A stretch of 64,000 bases of DNA from IMG/VR virus record IMGVR_UViG_3300036864_000176, positions 1 to 64,000 of that record, one strand, 5' to 3'. Positions 1 to 6,807 of this stretch are shown here, piece after piece (positions within the stretch are counted from its first letter, which is position 1; each line of letters begins with the position of its first letter). The position numbers were made by a program, and so were the translations under genes. Under the pieces are notes generated by a model. It did not search any database, had not been told where the DNA came from, and saw only the letters and a program-made list of their open reading frames with translations. The DNA comes from a virus.

Positions 1-257
1 TCTGGGACAGCAGCAGCCGACGGTTGCAGGTCTTCGAAGATACAACTGCCGGATTGGCGGAGCTCAGCACCGCCGATGCCATCTACGCCCTGATTCCCGT
101 GAATGGAACGATCACGCGCAGTGAACTCGACCAGCTCGCGGAGCGCCATGAGATTTGCGCCCGTACGACCGTCTGGCGGTACTTGACGCGGCTCAAGGAA
201 GCCGGTCGGATCCTGTGGGAAGAACGCGGTCCAATCAGCAGGCGAAACCTGCACTAG
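1..257 (+). CDS. C-terminal fragment of a protein ending in a winged-helix domain
   Basis: The reading frame is open from the first bases of the window, so this is the 3' end of a longer gene. The visible 85 or so residues contain a helix-turn-helix pattern (TRSELDQLAERHEI, then TTVWRYLTRLKEAGRI) typical of a winged helix that binds DNA. Such C-terminal winged helices occur on replication initiators, primase/helicase-type ATPases and transcription regulators, and I cannot tell which this is. It ends just before the GGTGAACC repeat cluster, which would suit a protein that binds those repeats. That link is inference. Confidence 0.55.
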   Translation, partial: WDSSSRRLQVFEDTTAGLAELSTADAIYALIPVNGTITRSELDQLAERHEICARTTVWRYLTRLKEAGRILWEERGPISRRNLH

Positions 258-280
258 GGGCGAAAACCCCCCCTGTCTCC

Positions 281-429
281 GGTAAACGGTGAACCAAAGG
301 GGTCTGTACACATTATTCTTAACTGCTTGGTTCATCTGAACTGTGGCAGGGTTCGTTGTCCAGGGGTGAACCAAGCGGTGAACCGAGGTTAAATACAAGA
401 CTGCAAACGAGATAAGTGGCTTGGTTCAC
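281..429. repeat. GGTGAACCAA repeat cluster (iteron or operator array)
   Basis: Five copies of a 10-12 bp element lie in a non-coding stretch. Direct copies are GGTGAACCAA at 288-297 and 365-374 and GGTGAACCGA at 377-386. The last two are parts of 12-bp units set exactly head to tail (365-376 and 377-388). Inverted copies GCTTGGTTCA lie at 325-334 and 419-428. A degenerate GGTAAAC sits at 281-287. The arrangement resembles iterons of a replication origin or a multi-site operator. A near copy, GGTGAACAAA, occurs at 13356-13365. Confidence 0.6.
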
Positions 430-486
430 TATTTCCTACTTACTTAGGGGGCTTGTTTTACACCAGCGTCAAAAAGGGGGGCGAAA

Positions 487-918
487 ATGCAGCATCGTCA
501 GCAGTGTCTGATGCTCGTGAAGCGACCCGTCGACGTCATCATGGTGCTCGGCCTCGGCACGGTGTCGATCGCATCAGTGATCGACCGCATCGCCCACACC
601 GTCACGTTCGGCTGTCCCCACTGCGGCCGGACGGTGACGAAGACCTACGATCCGGACCAAGGCGACCCAGACGGACTCCCGACCCGATCACCGATGTGCA
701 CGCTGTACCTCACGCATACGAAGCACTGCCCGCTTTGGGCGCACCTCGAACAACAAGGCCGGGAGAACGACGTCGATTGCAGTCAGCCGTGGTGGGGTCA
801 AGGCGAATGGACCACGCTCCACGTCGTCAGCGGCCCGCCGGGCGATGTCCAAGGCCACGATCCGGAACAGTTGAAGGAGGTGGTTCTCGCTAGACAGGCG
901 CGCCATTTCCGGAATTGA
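487..918 (+). CDS. Hypothetical zinc-ribbon protein (143 aa)
   Basis: The ATG follows a G-rich stretch (aaggggggcg) that can act as an SD. The N-terminus has a moderately hydrophobic segment (VIMVLGLGTVSIASVI), then a CPHCG knuckle near residue 43. Further cysteines and histidines (MCTLYLTHTKHC) could complete a metal site. I do not recognise the family. Its 3' end overlaps the end of the converging gene at 890-1420 by 29 bp. Confidence 0.5.
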   Translation: MQHRQQCLMLVKRPVDVIMVLGLGTVSIASVIDRIAHTVTFGCPHCGRTVTKTYDPDQGDPDGLPTRSPMCTLYLTHTKHCPLWAHLEQQGRENDVDCSQPWWGQGEWTTLHVVSGPPGDVQGHDPEQLKEVVLARQARHFRN

Positions 919-1420
919 TCAGCTCCTCAATCAGGCACCCATGAATCGGGCAGTCCGGGTTGATGATGAACCGGCAGCGCATATCCTTCGGGGTGCCCCA
1001 CTTGCTTTTTCCCCTGGTCCCGCCCCTGATGCGACACACGCATCCATCCCGGATGACGGTGTTCCGCGCCGCCTTCCAGCGCACCGCCATCGGCGCCAGG
1101 TAACTCACCGTCTGGTTCCGCAGCGCGAGTCCCTGCCGGTAGGTCGGCGTCCAGTCCTCGGCCACGTCCTCGCCGTGCCGGTCGTCGACCGGGTAAAGGT
1201 ACAGCCCGACCGCGAACACCGATTCGCAGCTCGGACAGCGGAACTTGCCCGTGCGGTAGTTGTACGGACCGGGCGACCACCGTGGATGCCGACTCGGATG
1301 CTGCATGATGTTCCGGCCCGGGCTATTGAGGTGATAGACCTCTGAGCATTGCGGACACTCGAGATCGAGCTCGTACACGCGACCGAAGATCCGGTCTCCG
1401 TCTAAGCGACTGCTGAACAT
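890..1420 (-). CDS. Hypothetical double zinc-ribbon protein (176 aa)
   Basis: The start is supported by GGGGGAG upstream of the ATG. Two CxxC knuckles (CPQC near residue 22, CPSC near residue 63) form a probable zinc ribbon in the first half. More cysteines near the C-terminus (CVCR, CRFIINPDCPIHGC) may form a second site. It is the last gene of the leftward accessory block. GTAC-rich sequence upstream (about 1445-1475, and GTGTAC at the SD) resembles the operator motif at 5634. No function can be assigned. Confidence 0.65.
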   Translation of the reverse strand: MFSSRLDGDRIFGRVYELDLECPQCSEVYHLNSPGRNIMQHPSRHPRWSPGPYNYRTGKFRCPSCESVFAVGLYLYPVDDRHGEDVAEDWTPTYRQGLALRNQTVSYLAPMAVRWKAARNTVIRDGCVCRIRGGTRGKSKWGTPKDMRCRFIINPDCPIHGCLIEELINSGNGAPV

Positions 1421-1495
1421 GGCGGTACACTCCCCCGGCCCCGGAGTACCACTGCGTACGTACTGAGACCGGTACGAAACATTGCCTCATCCATC

Positions 1496-1750
1496 CTAGC
1501 GGCCAGGCGGCTCGTCCTCTTCGGCGAGGAGGCGGCGCAGCGCCGCTTTCCGCTTCACGCGTCCCGCACGCGCCTGGAACCCGGCGGCCTCGGCGCGGGC
1601 GACCAGGTGGGCGAAGAGGTGGGGGTTGGTGCGGTACCAATGATGAGGTAGAAGGCGGCTGCTCGGCCCTGCGGATCCTTGCTCCTGGAACCAGATCCGC
1701 AGGGCGTGCTGATAGGTGGACTCGCGGGGCGCTTTGCGGTCCTGAGTCAT
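1496..1750 (-). CDS. Hypothetical small basic protein (84 aa)
   Basis: An 84-residue basic protein rich in Arg and Ala, with an ARAEAAGFQARAGRVKRKAAL helical stretch and an acidic end. Its start lies 7 nt after the stop of the upstream gene, so the two are probably co-transcribed. I recognise no family. Confidence 0.5.
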   Translation of the reverse strand: MTQDRKAPRESTYQHALRIWFQEQGSAGPSSRLLPHHWYRTNPHLFAHLVARAEAAGFQARAGRVKRKAALRRLLAEEDEPPGR

Positions 1751-1757
1751 TCGTCGG

Positions 1758-2030
1758 TCATTCGTCGGTCGGCCACTCTCCCAGGCGGCCGACAGGCGCC
1801 GCGGTGGCCGCCGCCACTTTGCGCCTCTCGCATTCGTCCGTCAATCCGGCGACGGCTTGCTTCAGCTCGTAGATTGCGGAGGTGAGGCAGGCGACGGCAT
1901 CCGGGGCCGTCGCCAGCATGACCGCGCCGCCTACCGCCTCGGGCAGCTCGTAGGTCACATCGTCCTCAGTCTCGCCGGTGATCAGGTGTACGCCTTCGTC
2001 GTCCAGCCAGACCGCGTAGTGCTTCGGCAT
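1758..2030 (-). CDS. Hypothetical protein (90 aa)
   Basis: I place the start at ATG 2030 (MPKHYAVWLDDEG), 4 nt after the stop of the preceding gene. A longer upstream extension would overlap that gene and looks non-coding. The N-terminal half looks like a small beta-rich fold (YAVWLDDEGVHLITGETEDD), followed by a helix. The family is not recognised. It sits inside a tightly packed leftward operon. Confidence 0.6.
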   Translation of the reverse strand: MPKHYAVWLDDEGVHLITGETEDDVTYELPEAVGGAVMLATAPDAVACLTSAIYELKQAVAGLTDECERRKVAAATAAPVGRLGEWPTDE

Positions 2031-2034
2031 GGCG

Positions 2035-2316
2035 TCACACCACATCCGGCAAGCCGTACCGCTCGCGGATTGCCTTGGCGGTCCGGTCCACCTGGGCAAT
2101 CGCGGCGTGGACATAGGCGAGCTGCGGCGTCTGCGGGAGTTGTTCGCGCACCCGGCGCATCATGGCGTCGAACATCAGCACGATCCCGACCGCCTCTCGC
2201 CCGAGCGGCTGGCCGGTCTGGTCGAGCGCATCGGCAAAGGCATCGACCGCGATGATCGTCGTGATCATCGCGTCGTTCGAGGTGAGGTCGAGAGTCTGGC
2301 CGTCTTGGAGTCTCAT
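2035..2316 (-). CDS. Hypothetical alpha-helical protein (93 aa)
   Basis: Predominantly helical, with heptad-like spacing (DAFADALDQTGQPLGREAVG) and no cysteines. Its ATG overlaps the stop of the upstream zinc-knuckle gene by ATGA (2313-2316), indicating translational coupling. No family is recognised. Confidence 0.6.
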   Translation of the reverse strand: MRLQDGQTLDLTSNDAMITTIIAVDAFADALDQTGQPLGREAVGIVLMFDAMMRRVREQLPQTPQLAYVHAAIAQVDRTAKAIRERYGLPDVV

Positions 2317-2495
2317 GGGTGTTCTCTCTCCTTCTGCTGTGTGTCGGGACGATAGGGGAATGGCCAGGTCTCACCCGCCAGCCAGCGCGCGCGCAGGCAG
2401 GCGGCACAGATCGCGAAGTGGCGGGCGCGCGTCGGGCGGCCACAGTCGCGGCAGCGGGTGACGGCAGCGGCGAACCAGAGGAGCTTCGCGGTCAT
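2313..2495 (-). CDS. Small C4 zinc-knuckle protein (60 aa)
   Basis: The start at ATG 2495 forms an ATGA overlap with the end of the RadC-like gene. Two CxxC pairs (CRDCG and CAAC) separated by about 13 residues make a compact C4 zinc site, followed by a Trp/Arg-rich tail. Such mini zinc ribbons are frequent in phage accessory operons and may bind nucleic acid or a host protein. The precise role is unknown. Confidence 0.6.
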   Translation of the reverse strand: MTAKLLWFAAAVTRCRDCGRPTRARHFAICAACLRARWLAGETWPFPYRPDTQQKEREHP

Positions 2496-2992
2496 CGATG
2501 GGACATCCGGCCCGTGTCGACGAACGAGCAATAGGCGCGATCGCCCACGATGATGTGATCGAAGACTGCCACCTCGCACAACGTACACGCAGCTACGACG
2601 CGGCGGGTCAGTTCAATGTCTTCAGGGCTTGGATCAGGCGTGCCCGACGGATGGTTGTGAAACAAAACGACTGCCGCCGAATTCCGTTCGCCCAGACAGG
2701 CCGCGAGAATCGGCCGGACCGAGACGATCGTCTCAGCCAGTGCGCCGCGGGCGATCTCCTGCGCCCCGAGTAGGCGGGCTTTGGAATCTAAATGCAAAAC
2801 GCCGAAGACTTCCTGACTCTCATTCCCGAGCAGCGGGACGACGACCGCGGCGGCGTCGGCGGCCGTGGTGATCGCCCGACCATCGACCAGAACGCCGCTC
2901 GGACTCGGCCGATAGCCGACATAGAGCTCTCTCAGGCGGCCGGCGACGCCCGGTCGGGCCGGCGTGGTGAACCACGGGATGCGGATCGTCAC
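2492..2992 (-). CDS. radC: RadC-family JAB/MPN+ domain protein
   Basis: The protein (166 aa) carries the RadC signature HNHPSGTPDPSPEDIELT near residues 113-130 and the preceding ESQEVFGVLHLDSK strand. This is the JAMM/MPN+ fold, in which His-x-His and a downstream Asp bind zinc. RadC proteins are common on phages and mobile elements, and their biochemical role is unsettled despite the DNA-repair name. The N-terminal helix-hairpin-helix of full-length bacterial RadC is absent, so this is the catalytic domain alone. ATGA overlaps at both ends place it in the operon. Confidence 0.85.
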   Translation of the reverse strand: MTIRIPWFTTPARPGVAGRLRELYVGYRPSPSGVLVDGRAITTAADAAAVVVPLLGNESQEVFGVLHLDSKARLLGAQEIARGALAETIVSVRPILAACLGERNSAAVVLFHNHPSGTPDPSPEDIELTRRVVAACTLCEVAVFDHIIVGDRAYCSFVDTGRMSHR

Positions 2993-3258
2993 GACTCCGC
3001 CTCGGCGTCGACGCTTTTGCCACCGTCCAGCCGTTCCAGCAGCACGCAGACGAGCGATCGAACGTTGACCGGCCTAAGAGCCCTTTGGGCGGCCTTTGTC
3101 GCGCGGGCGACGAGATTACCGTAGCTAGACGCGGTTACCGTGCCGGTTTGGGTGAGGACCGGCCGGAGATCGAACTCGAACGAGACGCTGTACTTCCAAG
3201 TCTGCTGTCGCTGGCTGGGTTGGCCGGGGATGCCGGCAGGTATAGTACGCGGAGCCAT
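2989..3258 (-). CDS. Hypothetical protein (89 aa)
   Basis: An 89-residue protein with an alternating strand pattern (WKYSVSFEFDLRPVLTQTGTV) followed by a basic helix. Its stop overlaps the radC-like start. The strand-helix layout is compatible with a small nucleic-acid-binding fold, but I do not recognise a family. Confidence 0.55.
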   Translation of the reverse strand: MAPRTIPAGIPGQPSQRQQTWKYSVSFEFDLRPVLTQTGTVTASSYGNLVARATKAAQRALRPVNVRSLVCVLLERLDGGKSVDAEAES

Positions 3259-3330
3259 CGCTGAAACCTCCTTCTGCGTGGTGAGGACCGGCCGATCGCC
3301 TTGCTCGCGATCGACCGGCCCGATTCTACT

Positions 3331-3678
3331 TCAGACGTTGGCCGCCTCGATGATGCGCCGCACCTCGGCAAAAGTCCGACGCTTGTCGTCGTTCCAACTG
3401 TGGAGGTACGGCGTATCTTCGTGTTTGATCGTGCCGTCCGCCTTGGCGAGCACCATCCGCTGAATCGCGGCCCGGAGCCGCCGCTCGATCTCGCCGCGGG
3501 CGCTTTCGTTCTGCCGTTCGCTGCGGGCTGTGTCGGTGTAGCAGCGGTTGACGGCACCCAGCAGACACCAGCTCGCCGCGCCGGGGTTTGTGCTGGAGCA
3601 CGGTTCGCCGGTCGGCAGCCGGGCGTACGCGTTTTTCGTCCAGGCGGTTTCGTCGGTCAGCAATTCCTGAATCGTCAT
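3331..3678 (-). CDS. DUF6197-like protein
   Basis: The 115-residue product has the features I associate with DUF6197 in phages and actinobacteria: a central WCLLGAVNRCY segment, a variable helical middle, and a C-terminal SWNDDKRRTFAEVRRIIEAA segment. The family has no established function. ATGA overlap couples it to the gene upstream. About 70 bases of intergenic sequence separate it from the next gene downstream. Confidence 0.55.
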   Translation of the reverse strand: MTIQELLTDETAWTKNAYARLPTGEPCSSTNPGAASWCLLGAVNRCYTDTARSERQNESARGEIERRLRAAIQRMVLAKADGTIKHEDTPYLHSWNDDKRRTFAEVRRIIEAANV

Positions 3679-4058
3679 TTCTTGCCCTTCCCTTTCTCCT
3701 TCAAAAATCCCGGCGTCAGGCCCAGCGCCTTGCGGGTCGCGGCGGCTTTCCGCGCGCCGCGCTTCCGCATGGCGTCGTTGATCCCGTCGTGCTGCCGCGT
3801 GATCGCGGCGACGACATCCGGGGGCAGGACGATCCGCGTCCCACCCTCGGCCGTGTTCCGCTGCAAGAAGATGGTTTCCTCACCGTCCACGCGCAGCGTG
3901 CGAAGTACCCAGCTTTCGGTGTTGCCGTAGAAGTCCTGGCGCTCGATCAGCGATTCCTTTTCGACCAGGGCCGGATTGGCGCGGAGCTGCCGCAGGACGA
4001 CGGAGTACTCGTCCTGCGGGAGCGTGCGCGTGTGCTGATGCGTGGGTTCGTCGATCAT
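3675..4058 (-). CDS. Hypothetical protein with basic C-terminus (127 aa)
   Basis: A 127-residue protein: an N-terminal beta-rich half (DFYGNTESWVLRTLRVDGEE) and a strongly basic C-terminal tail ending KEKGKGKK. The tail suggests contact with nucleic acid or membrane. It is translationally coupled to the DUF6197-like gene. No family is recognised. Confidence 0.55.
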   Translation of the reverse strand: MIDEPTHQHTRTLPQDEYSVVLRQLRANPALVEKESLIERQDFYGNTESWVLRTLRVDGEETIFLQRNTAEGGTRIVLPPDVVAAITRQHDGINDAMRKRGARKAAATRKALGLTPGFLKEKGKGKK

Positions 4059-4061
4059 GGT

Positions 4062-4160
4062 TCAGTTCTTCCTGACTTCCGCAATCTTGGCGACGATGGC
4101 GGCGTCGATGGCCCGTAGAGGCACGGCATCCGCCAGCACGTTAGCGGACTGCGGCGGCAT
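4062..4160 (-). CDS. Probable short CDS with unclear start
   Basis: On the minus strand a frame open from about 4336 to a TGA at 4062-4064 reads as natural protein (MPPQSANVLADAVPLRAIDA, then AIVAKIAEVRKN). Its only ATG (4160) gives 32 residues. Upstream it continues open (AKQLSWPTSRGTLVATP) with no ATG, GTG or TTG. The overlapping ATG frame at 4261, which does have AGGAGT upstream, encodes a Ser/Pro/Arg-rich product that looks like out-of-frame translation. Either initiation is at a rare codon or a frameshift joins the two frames. Confidence 0.4.
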   Translation of the reverse strand: MPPQSANVLADAVPLRAIDAAIVAKIAEVRKN

Positions 4161-4303
4161 CCTGGGCACGGGGACCAGGGGTTCGGGCTGGTGTCGTTCG
4201 GCTTGGCGGGGAGTCGCGACGAGCGTGCCGCGCGAGGTGGGCCAGCTGAGCTGTTTCGCATTCTGATCGCCTACTCCTGAGAGATCGCCGATTGCCGGGG
4301 TCG

Positions 4304-4364
4304 GGCCGTTCTGCGGCGCTCAGAACGGCCGGGCGATCGGGCGGCCTGATGGTCGTCCCGATCG
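4304..4364. terminator. Two consecutive hairpins
   Basis: GGCCGTTCTG (4304-4313) pairs perfectly with CAGAACGGCC (4321-4330) around a 7-nt loop. CGATCGGG (4334-4341) pairs with CCCGATCG (4357-4364). They lie in the gap between two leftward genes. Neither has a clear U-tract, so they may attenuate or protect RNA ends rather than terminate. Confidence 0.5.
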
Positions 4365-4396
4365 CCGTTCGTCGATCGTGGTCGAACTGTTGCGTC

Positions 4397-4675
4397 CTAC
4401 CTGCCCATCACGACGGTCCCCGCGCCGGCGTACGGCACGTTGCACACGACGAGCGTCTGTGCGCCGTCCTGCTTGCAGATGGCCCAAGCGGTGAGGACGC
4501 CGGTCGTGGTGTCGAGCCGCCAGGCGATCGCCGGGATGCCGACACTCGGCACGGCGGCGGCGAGCTGGAAGCGCCCGCTGCCGGTGGCCTGCTGCGCGTC
4601 GAGCTTCGCCGCGGGGACCGTACTCCACGCCCAAAGCACCGCCGCGGCGGCGAGGACGATTCCCACGGTTCGCAT
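4397..4675 (-). CDS. Secreted or membrane-anchored hypothetical protein (92 aa)
   Basis: The start chosen is ATG 4675 (MRTVGIVLAAAAVLWAWSTV), giving a classical hydrophobic signal or anchor segment at residues 4-20. The remainder is beta-rich with two cysteines (AICKQ, VVCNV) that could form a disulphide outside the cytoplasm. A longer frame to 4987 overlaps a convincing zinc-ribbon gene and is rejected. Function unknown. Confidence 0.55.
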   Translation of the reverse strand: MRTVGIVLAAAAVLWAWSTVPAAKLDAQQATGSGRFQLAAAVPSVGIPAIAWRLDTTTGVLTAWAICKQDGAQTLVVCNVPYAGAGTVVMGR

Positions 4676-4683
4676 GACCACGG

Positions 4684-4905
4684 CTACTCCTCCTCCCAGT
4701 ACGGCTCGTCGAGGTCGCGGTAGTCGCCTTGCCCTTCGGCGCGATACCCGCAGGCATCGCGGTAGCCGCTGATGGCGCAGTCCCGGCACATCACGCCGGC
4801 ATACACGCCGTAGCTGTACTGCTCGTCGATATCCTGTTTCGCCTTGCCGCATCGAGGACACACGCCGCTGTCGAGCACGTCCCGCAGGTAATCGCCTCTC
4901 GCCAT
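4684..4905 (-). CDS. Small zinc-ribbon protein (73 aa)
   Basis: ATG 4905 follows a strong AGGAGAGGAG ribosome site. CPRCGK near residue 15 and CRDC near residue 39 form a C4 zinc site, and the tail is very acidic and aromatic (YRDLDEPYWEEE). It is the second gene after the HNH endonuclease at the head of the leftward block. No specific function. Confidence 0.65.
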   Translation of the reverse strand: MARGDYLRDVLDSGVCPRCGKAKQDIDEQYSYGVYAGVMCRDCAISGYRDACGYRAEGQGDYRDLDEPYWEEE

Positions 4906-4987
4906 GACCGCTCTCCTCTCCTGCTGCTGAGTTGTATACTTGGTATCCACTTCCGCCCCGTCGCCTGCGATCTGAATCACACACCAA

Positions 4988-5557
4988 TTACCCGAGATGC
5001 TTCCACGTCCGCCGGTGAACGATGTGATTGACGGTCGGGGCCGGCACCCCGAATCGTCGTGCGAGCTCCGCCTGCTTCACGCCGATCGCGGCCAGCTCGC
5101 GGATCGCCCGCACCTGGTCGTCGTCGAGCCGCGCCCGCCCGTTGCGGCTGCCTCGGGTCTTGCCCGCGGCCGCGGCATCGCGCATGTTGTCGAACGCACT
5201 GCCGGCGTAGAGGTGGGCCGGGTTGATGCACCGCCGCACGTCGCACCGATGGCATACCAGCGTGCCGGCCGGGATCGCGCCGGAGGTCAGCTCGTAGGCG
5301 AGCCGATGCGCGCGAGTCCAGCGGCCGCGCCAGGTGAACACCCCGTAACCGGACGGGCTGAGATGCCCGCGCCAGAGCCAGCACCCCGCCTTCGTCTTCC
5401 GCGCCAGCGCCCAGAACCGCGCGATCGTCTGCTCGGTCGTCTGGTCGCGGTCGTAGCCGCGCCAGCACTTCCACGAGCAGAAGCGCCGGCCGCGCTCGAG
5501 GTCACGGGGCCAAGCCAAGAACGACACGGCGCACCGCTCGCATGTCAACGACAGCAT
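4988..5557 (-). CDS. HNH endonuclease with zinc knuckle and C-terminal HTH
   Basis: The 189-residue protein starts with a CERC...CSWKC zinc site. It then shows the HNH_3-type core: CWLWRG...GYGVF, AHRLAYEL, LVCHRCDVRRCINPAHLYAG (the catalytic His and the Asn-Pro-x-His metal ligands). It ends in a helix-turn-helix of the resolvase-like type (DDDQVRAIRELAAIGVKQAELARRFGVPAPTV, shown only in part). This is the layout of a free-standing homing endonuclease. It is the first gene of the leftward accessory block, next to the divergent control region. Confidence 0.85.
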   Translation of the reverse strand: MLSLTCERCAVSFLAWPRDLERGRRFCSWKCWRGYDRDQTTEQTIARFWALARKTKAGCWLWRGHLSPSGYGVFTWRGRWTRAHRLAYELTSGAIPAGTLVCHRCDVRRCINPAHLYAGSAFDNMRDAAAAGKTRGSRNGRARLDDDQVRAIRELAAIGVKQAELARRFGVPAPTVNHIVHRRTWKHLG

Positions 5558-5608
5558 GGCTCGACCAGCTAAACACAGTCAGCCACTCGGCTGTCAAGGC
5601 ACGGGAGT

Positions 5609-5647
5609 GGGGTGTACTTCTGCGAACAGGGGTGTACTCCTGAGTAC
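5609..5647. promoter_or_regulatory. Paired operator-like repeats
   Basis: GGGGTGTACTTCTG (5609-5622) and GGGGTGTACTCCTG (5629-5642) are direct repeats offset by 20 bp, two helical turns. The second is extended into an inverted repeat GTACTC-CT-GAGTAC (5634-5647). They sit in the divergent region between leftward and rightward genes, where a dimeric repressor such as the XRE protein at 7859 could act on both directions. Binding is inference. Confidence 0.5.
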
Positions 5648-5671
5648 AGTCACGATTCGTGGGGTTGACAG

Positions 5672-5839
5672 ATGAGTCGTCGGCGTGGTTGCGGTCGGGC
5701 TTTGCGGCGTAAAGCTCGGCCGGCCGATTCCGTCCTATCCCAGGATGAGAACGAGCGCGACGAGCTCGCGGCGCTGGCGGCGGCGCGCGCGGCGCTCGCC
5801 CTGGCGCGCGGCGGGTCCGTCTCGTTCGCGCACGGTTGA
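5672..5839 (+). CDS. Small basic/helical protein (55 aa)
   Basis: ATG 5672 follows GGGG at a reasonable distance. The product has a basic N-terminus (MSRRRGCGRALRRKARP) and an amphipathic Ala/Glu-rich helix (ENERDELAALAAARAALAL). Codon use matches neighbours (GC-rich third positions), unlike the competing frame at 5685. It lies immediately downstream of the operator-like repeats, so it could be a regulated early product. Function unknown. Confidence 0.45.
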   Translation: MSRRRGCGRALRRKARPADSVLSQDENERDELAALAAARAALALARGGSVSFAHG

Positions 5840-5919
5840 TTGTCCGCAGAACGGCCCCGCCCCCGGCCCCGGCGCCGCGTGGGATCTACCGATTCATTTT
5901 TTCTTAAAAAATTTTGTGG

Positions 5920-5925
5920 TATTCT
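5920..5925 (+). promoter_or_regulatory. Extended -10 promoter candidate
   Basis: TATTCT preceded by TGG forms an extended -10, downstream of an A/T-rich tract (5895-5917) that is exceptional in this GC-rich sequence and may act as an UP element. It lies 38 nt before the ATG at 5964. Confidence 0.5.
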
Positions 5926-5963
5926 CTGTGCCTGGTCGTTAGCTCAGCAGAAGGATGGTTGAC

Positions 5964-6245
5964 ATGTTCGTGCTCATCTTTGCGTATCTCATCGGGGCGT
6001 GGGTGGTGGTGCTCGTGCTGGGGATGCCGGTGCTGGCGGTCGTCGCGCTGACGCGGCAGGTGCGGGCGTGGATGTGGCCGGAGATACCGGAGGGGCCGAA
6101 GCCGCCACCGACACCGGCCGAATTAGCGGAGGCAGCACGGCAACGGCGACTCAGCGGAAGGCTGGGGCCGTACTGGGCGGCGGTGGAGCGACAGGAGGCG
6201 CGGGAGGCGGCCGAATGGCGGGCCAAGATTCTGGGGAGACCATGA
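5964..6245 (+). CDS. Membrane-anchored hypothetical protein (93 aa)
   Basis: I chose ATG 5964 because AGAAGG (5949-5954) is 9 nt upstream, whereas it abuts the in-frame ATG at 5955. Residues 1-30 form one long or two short membrane segments (MFVLIFAYLIGAWVVVLVLG). The rest is a cytoplasmic Pro-rich linker and charged helix. First gene of the rightward small-gene series; its stop overlaps the next start (ATGA). Confidence 0.6.
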   Translation: MFVLIFAYLIGAWVVVLVLGMPVLAVVALTRQVRAWMWPEIPEGPKPPPTPAELAEAARQRRLSGRLGPYWAAVERQEAREAAEWRAKILGRP

Positions 6246-6562
6246 CGCGACCAGGCGATGATCGGCGCAGCGGGACGGAGCGGCGGTCGGCGTTTCGGGA
6301 GGCGTGGGCGCACCTCAAGCTCGGCCAGACCACGGCCGACCGACTGGTCGGCGACTTCATCCCGTTTCTCGAAGCCATCGTGCAGGAGGGCGGCGCGAAC
6401 AGCCACGCCTGGCTCATGGCGCACGCCACGACGCACTTGGCGACGCTGCGGGCGTACCGGGAACGCGACCAGCCGCGGCCGGCGCTCTGTCCGGACTGCG
6501 ACCACGGCATCGCGGGCGGGCAGCCGTGCCGGACGTGCGGCGGGAGCGGGTATCGGCCATGA
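6242..6562 (+). CDS. DnaJ-type zinc-finger small protein (106 aa)
   Basis: Starts at ATG 6242 in an ATGA overlap. An N-terminal helical region (FREAWAHLKLGQTTADRLVG) is followed by two cysteine knuckles, CPDCDHG and CRTCGGSG. The second is the CxxCxGxG motif of the DnaJ zinc finger. Isolated versions are widespread in phages and of unknown role. Confidence 0.6.
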   Translation: MTRPGDDRRSGTERRSAFREAWAHLKLGQTTADRLVGDFIPFLEAIVQEGGANSHAWLMAHATTHLATLRAYRERDQPRPALCPDCDHGIAGGQPCRTCGGSGYRP

Positions 6563-6807
6563 GGCGCAGCGTGGCCATGCTCGCATCGGTCGTCATCGCC
6601 GCCTTGCCCGGCGCCTGCAACGAATGCCCACCGGGGACCGAATTCCGGACGCTCTGGGTAACGACGCTACCCGTGGCCTGCGAGCTCACGGTCGTGCGTG
6701 AGGGCGGGAACGTGAGCTACAGCACGATGTGCGGCGCCCCGGCGTTTCGGTCTGTGAATGTGTGCGTGGTGAAGCCGCCGGAGAAACCGGAACCAGCGCA
6801 GCGATGA
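6559..6807 (+). CDS. Probable secreted protein or lipoprotein (82 aa)
   Basis: ATG 6559 overlaps the preceding stop. The N-terminus MRRSVAMLASVVIAALPGAC is a signal peptide with a cysteine at residue 20. The preceding LPGA is an imperfect lipobox, so lipidation is uncertain. Four more cysteines suggest disulphides in the periplasm. Position and size would suit a lysis or envelope accessory, but no family is recognised. Confidence 0.5.
   Translation: MRRSVAMLASVVIAALPGACNECPPGTEFRTLWVTTLPVACELTVVREGGNVSYSTMCGAPAFRSVNVCVVKPPEKPEPAQR

Noticed and set aside
4397-4987. 196-residue version of the secreted protein
   Set aside because: The extension is the out-of-frame image of the zinc-ribbon gene at 4684; ATG 4675 gives a clean signal peptide.
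5685-5942. 85-residue plus-strand ORF in the divergent region
   Set aside because: Poor composition (RSRTVDCPQNG, poly-Arg runs); the overlapping frame at 5672 reads as natural protein and has a better ribosome site.
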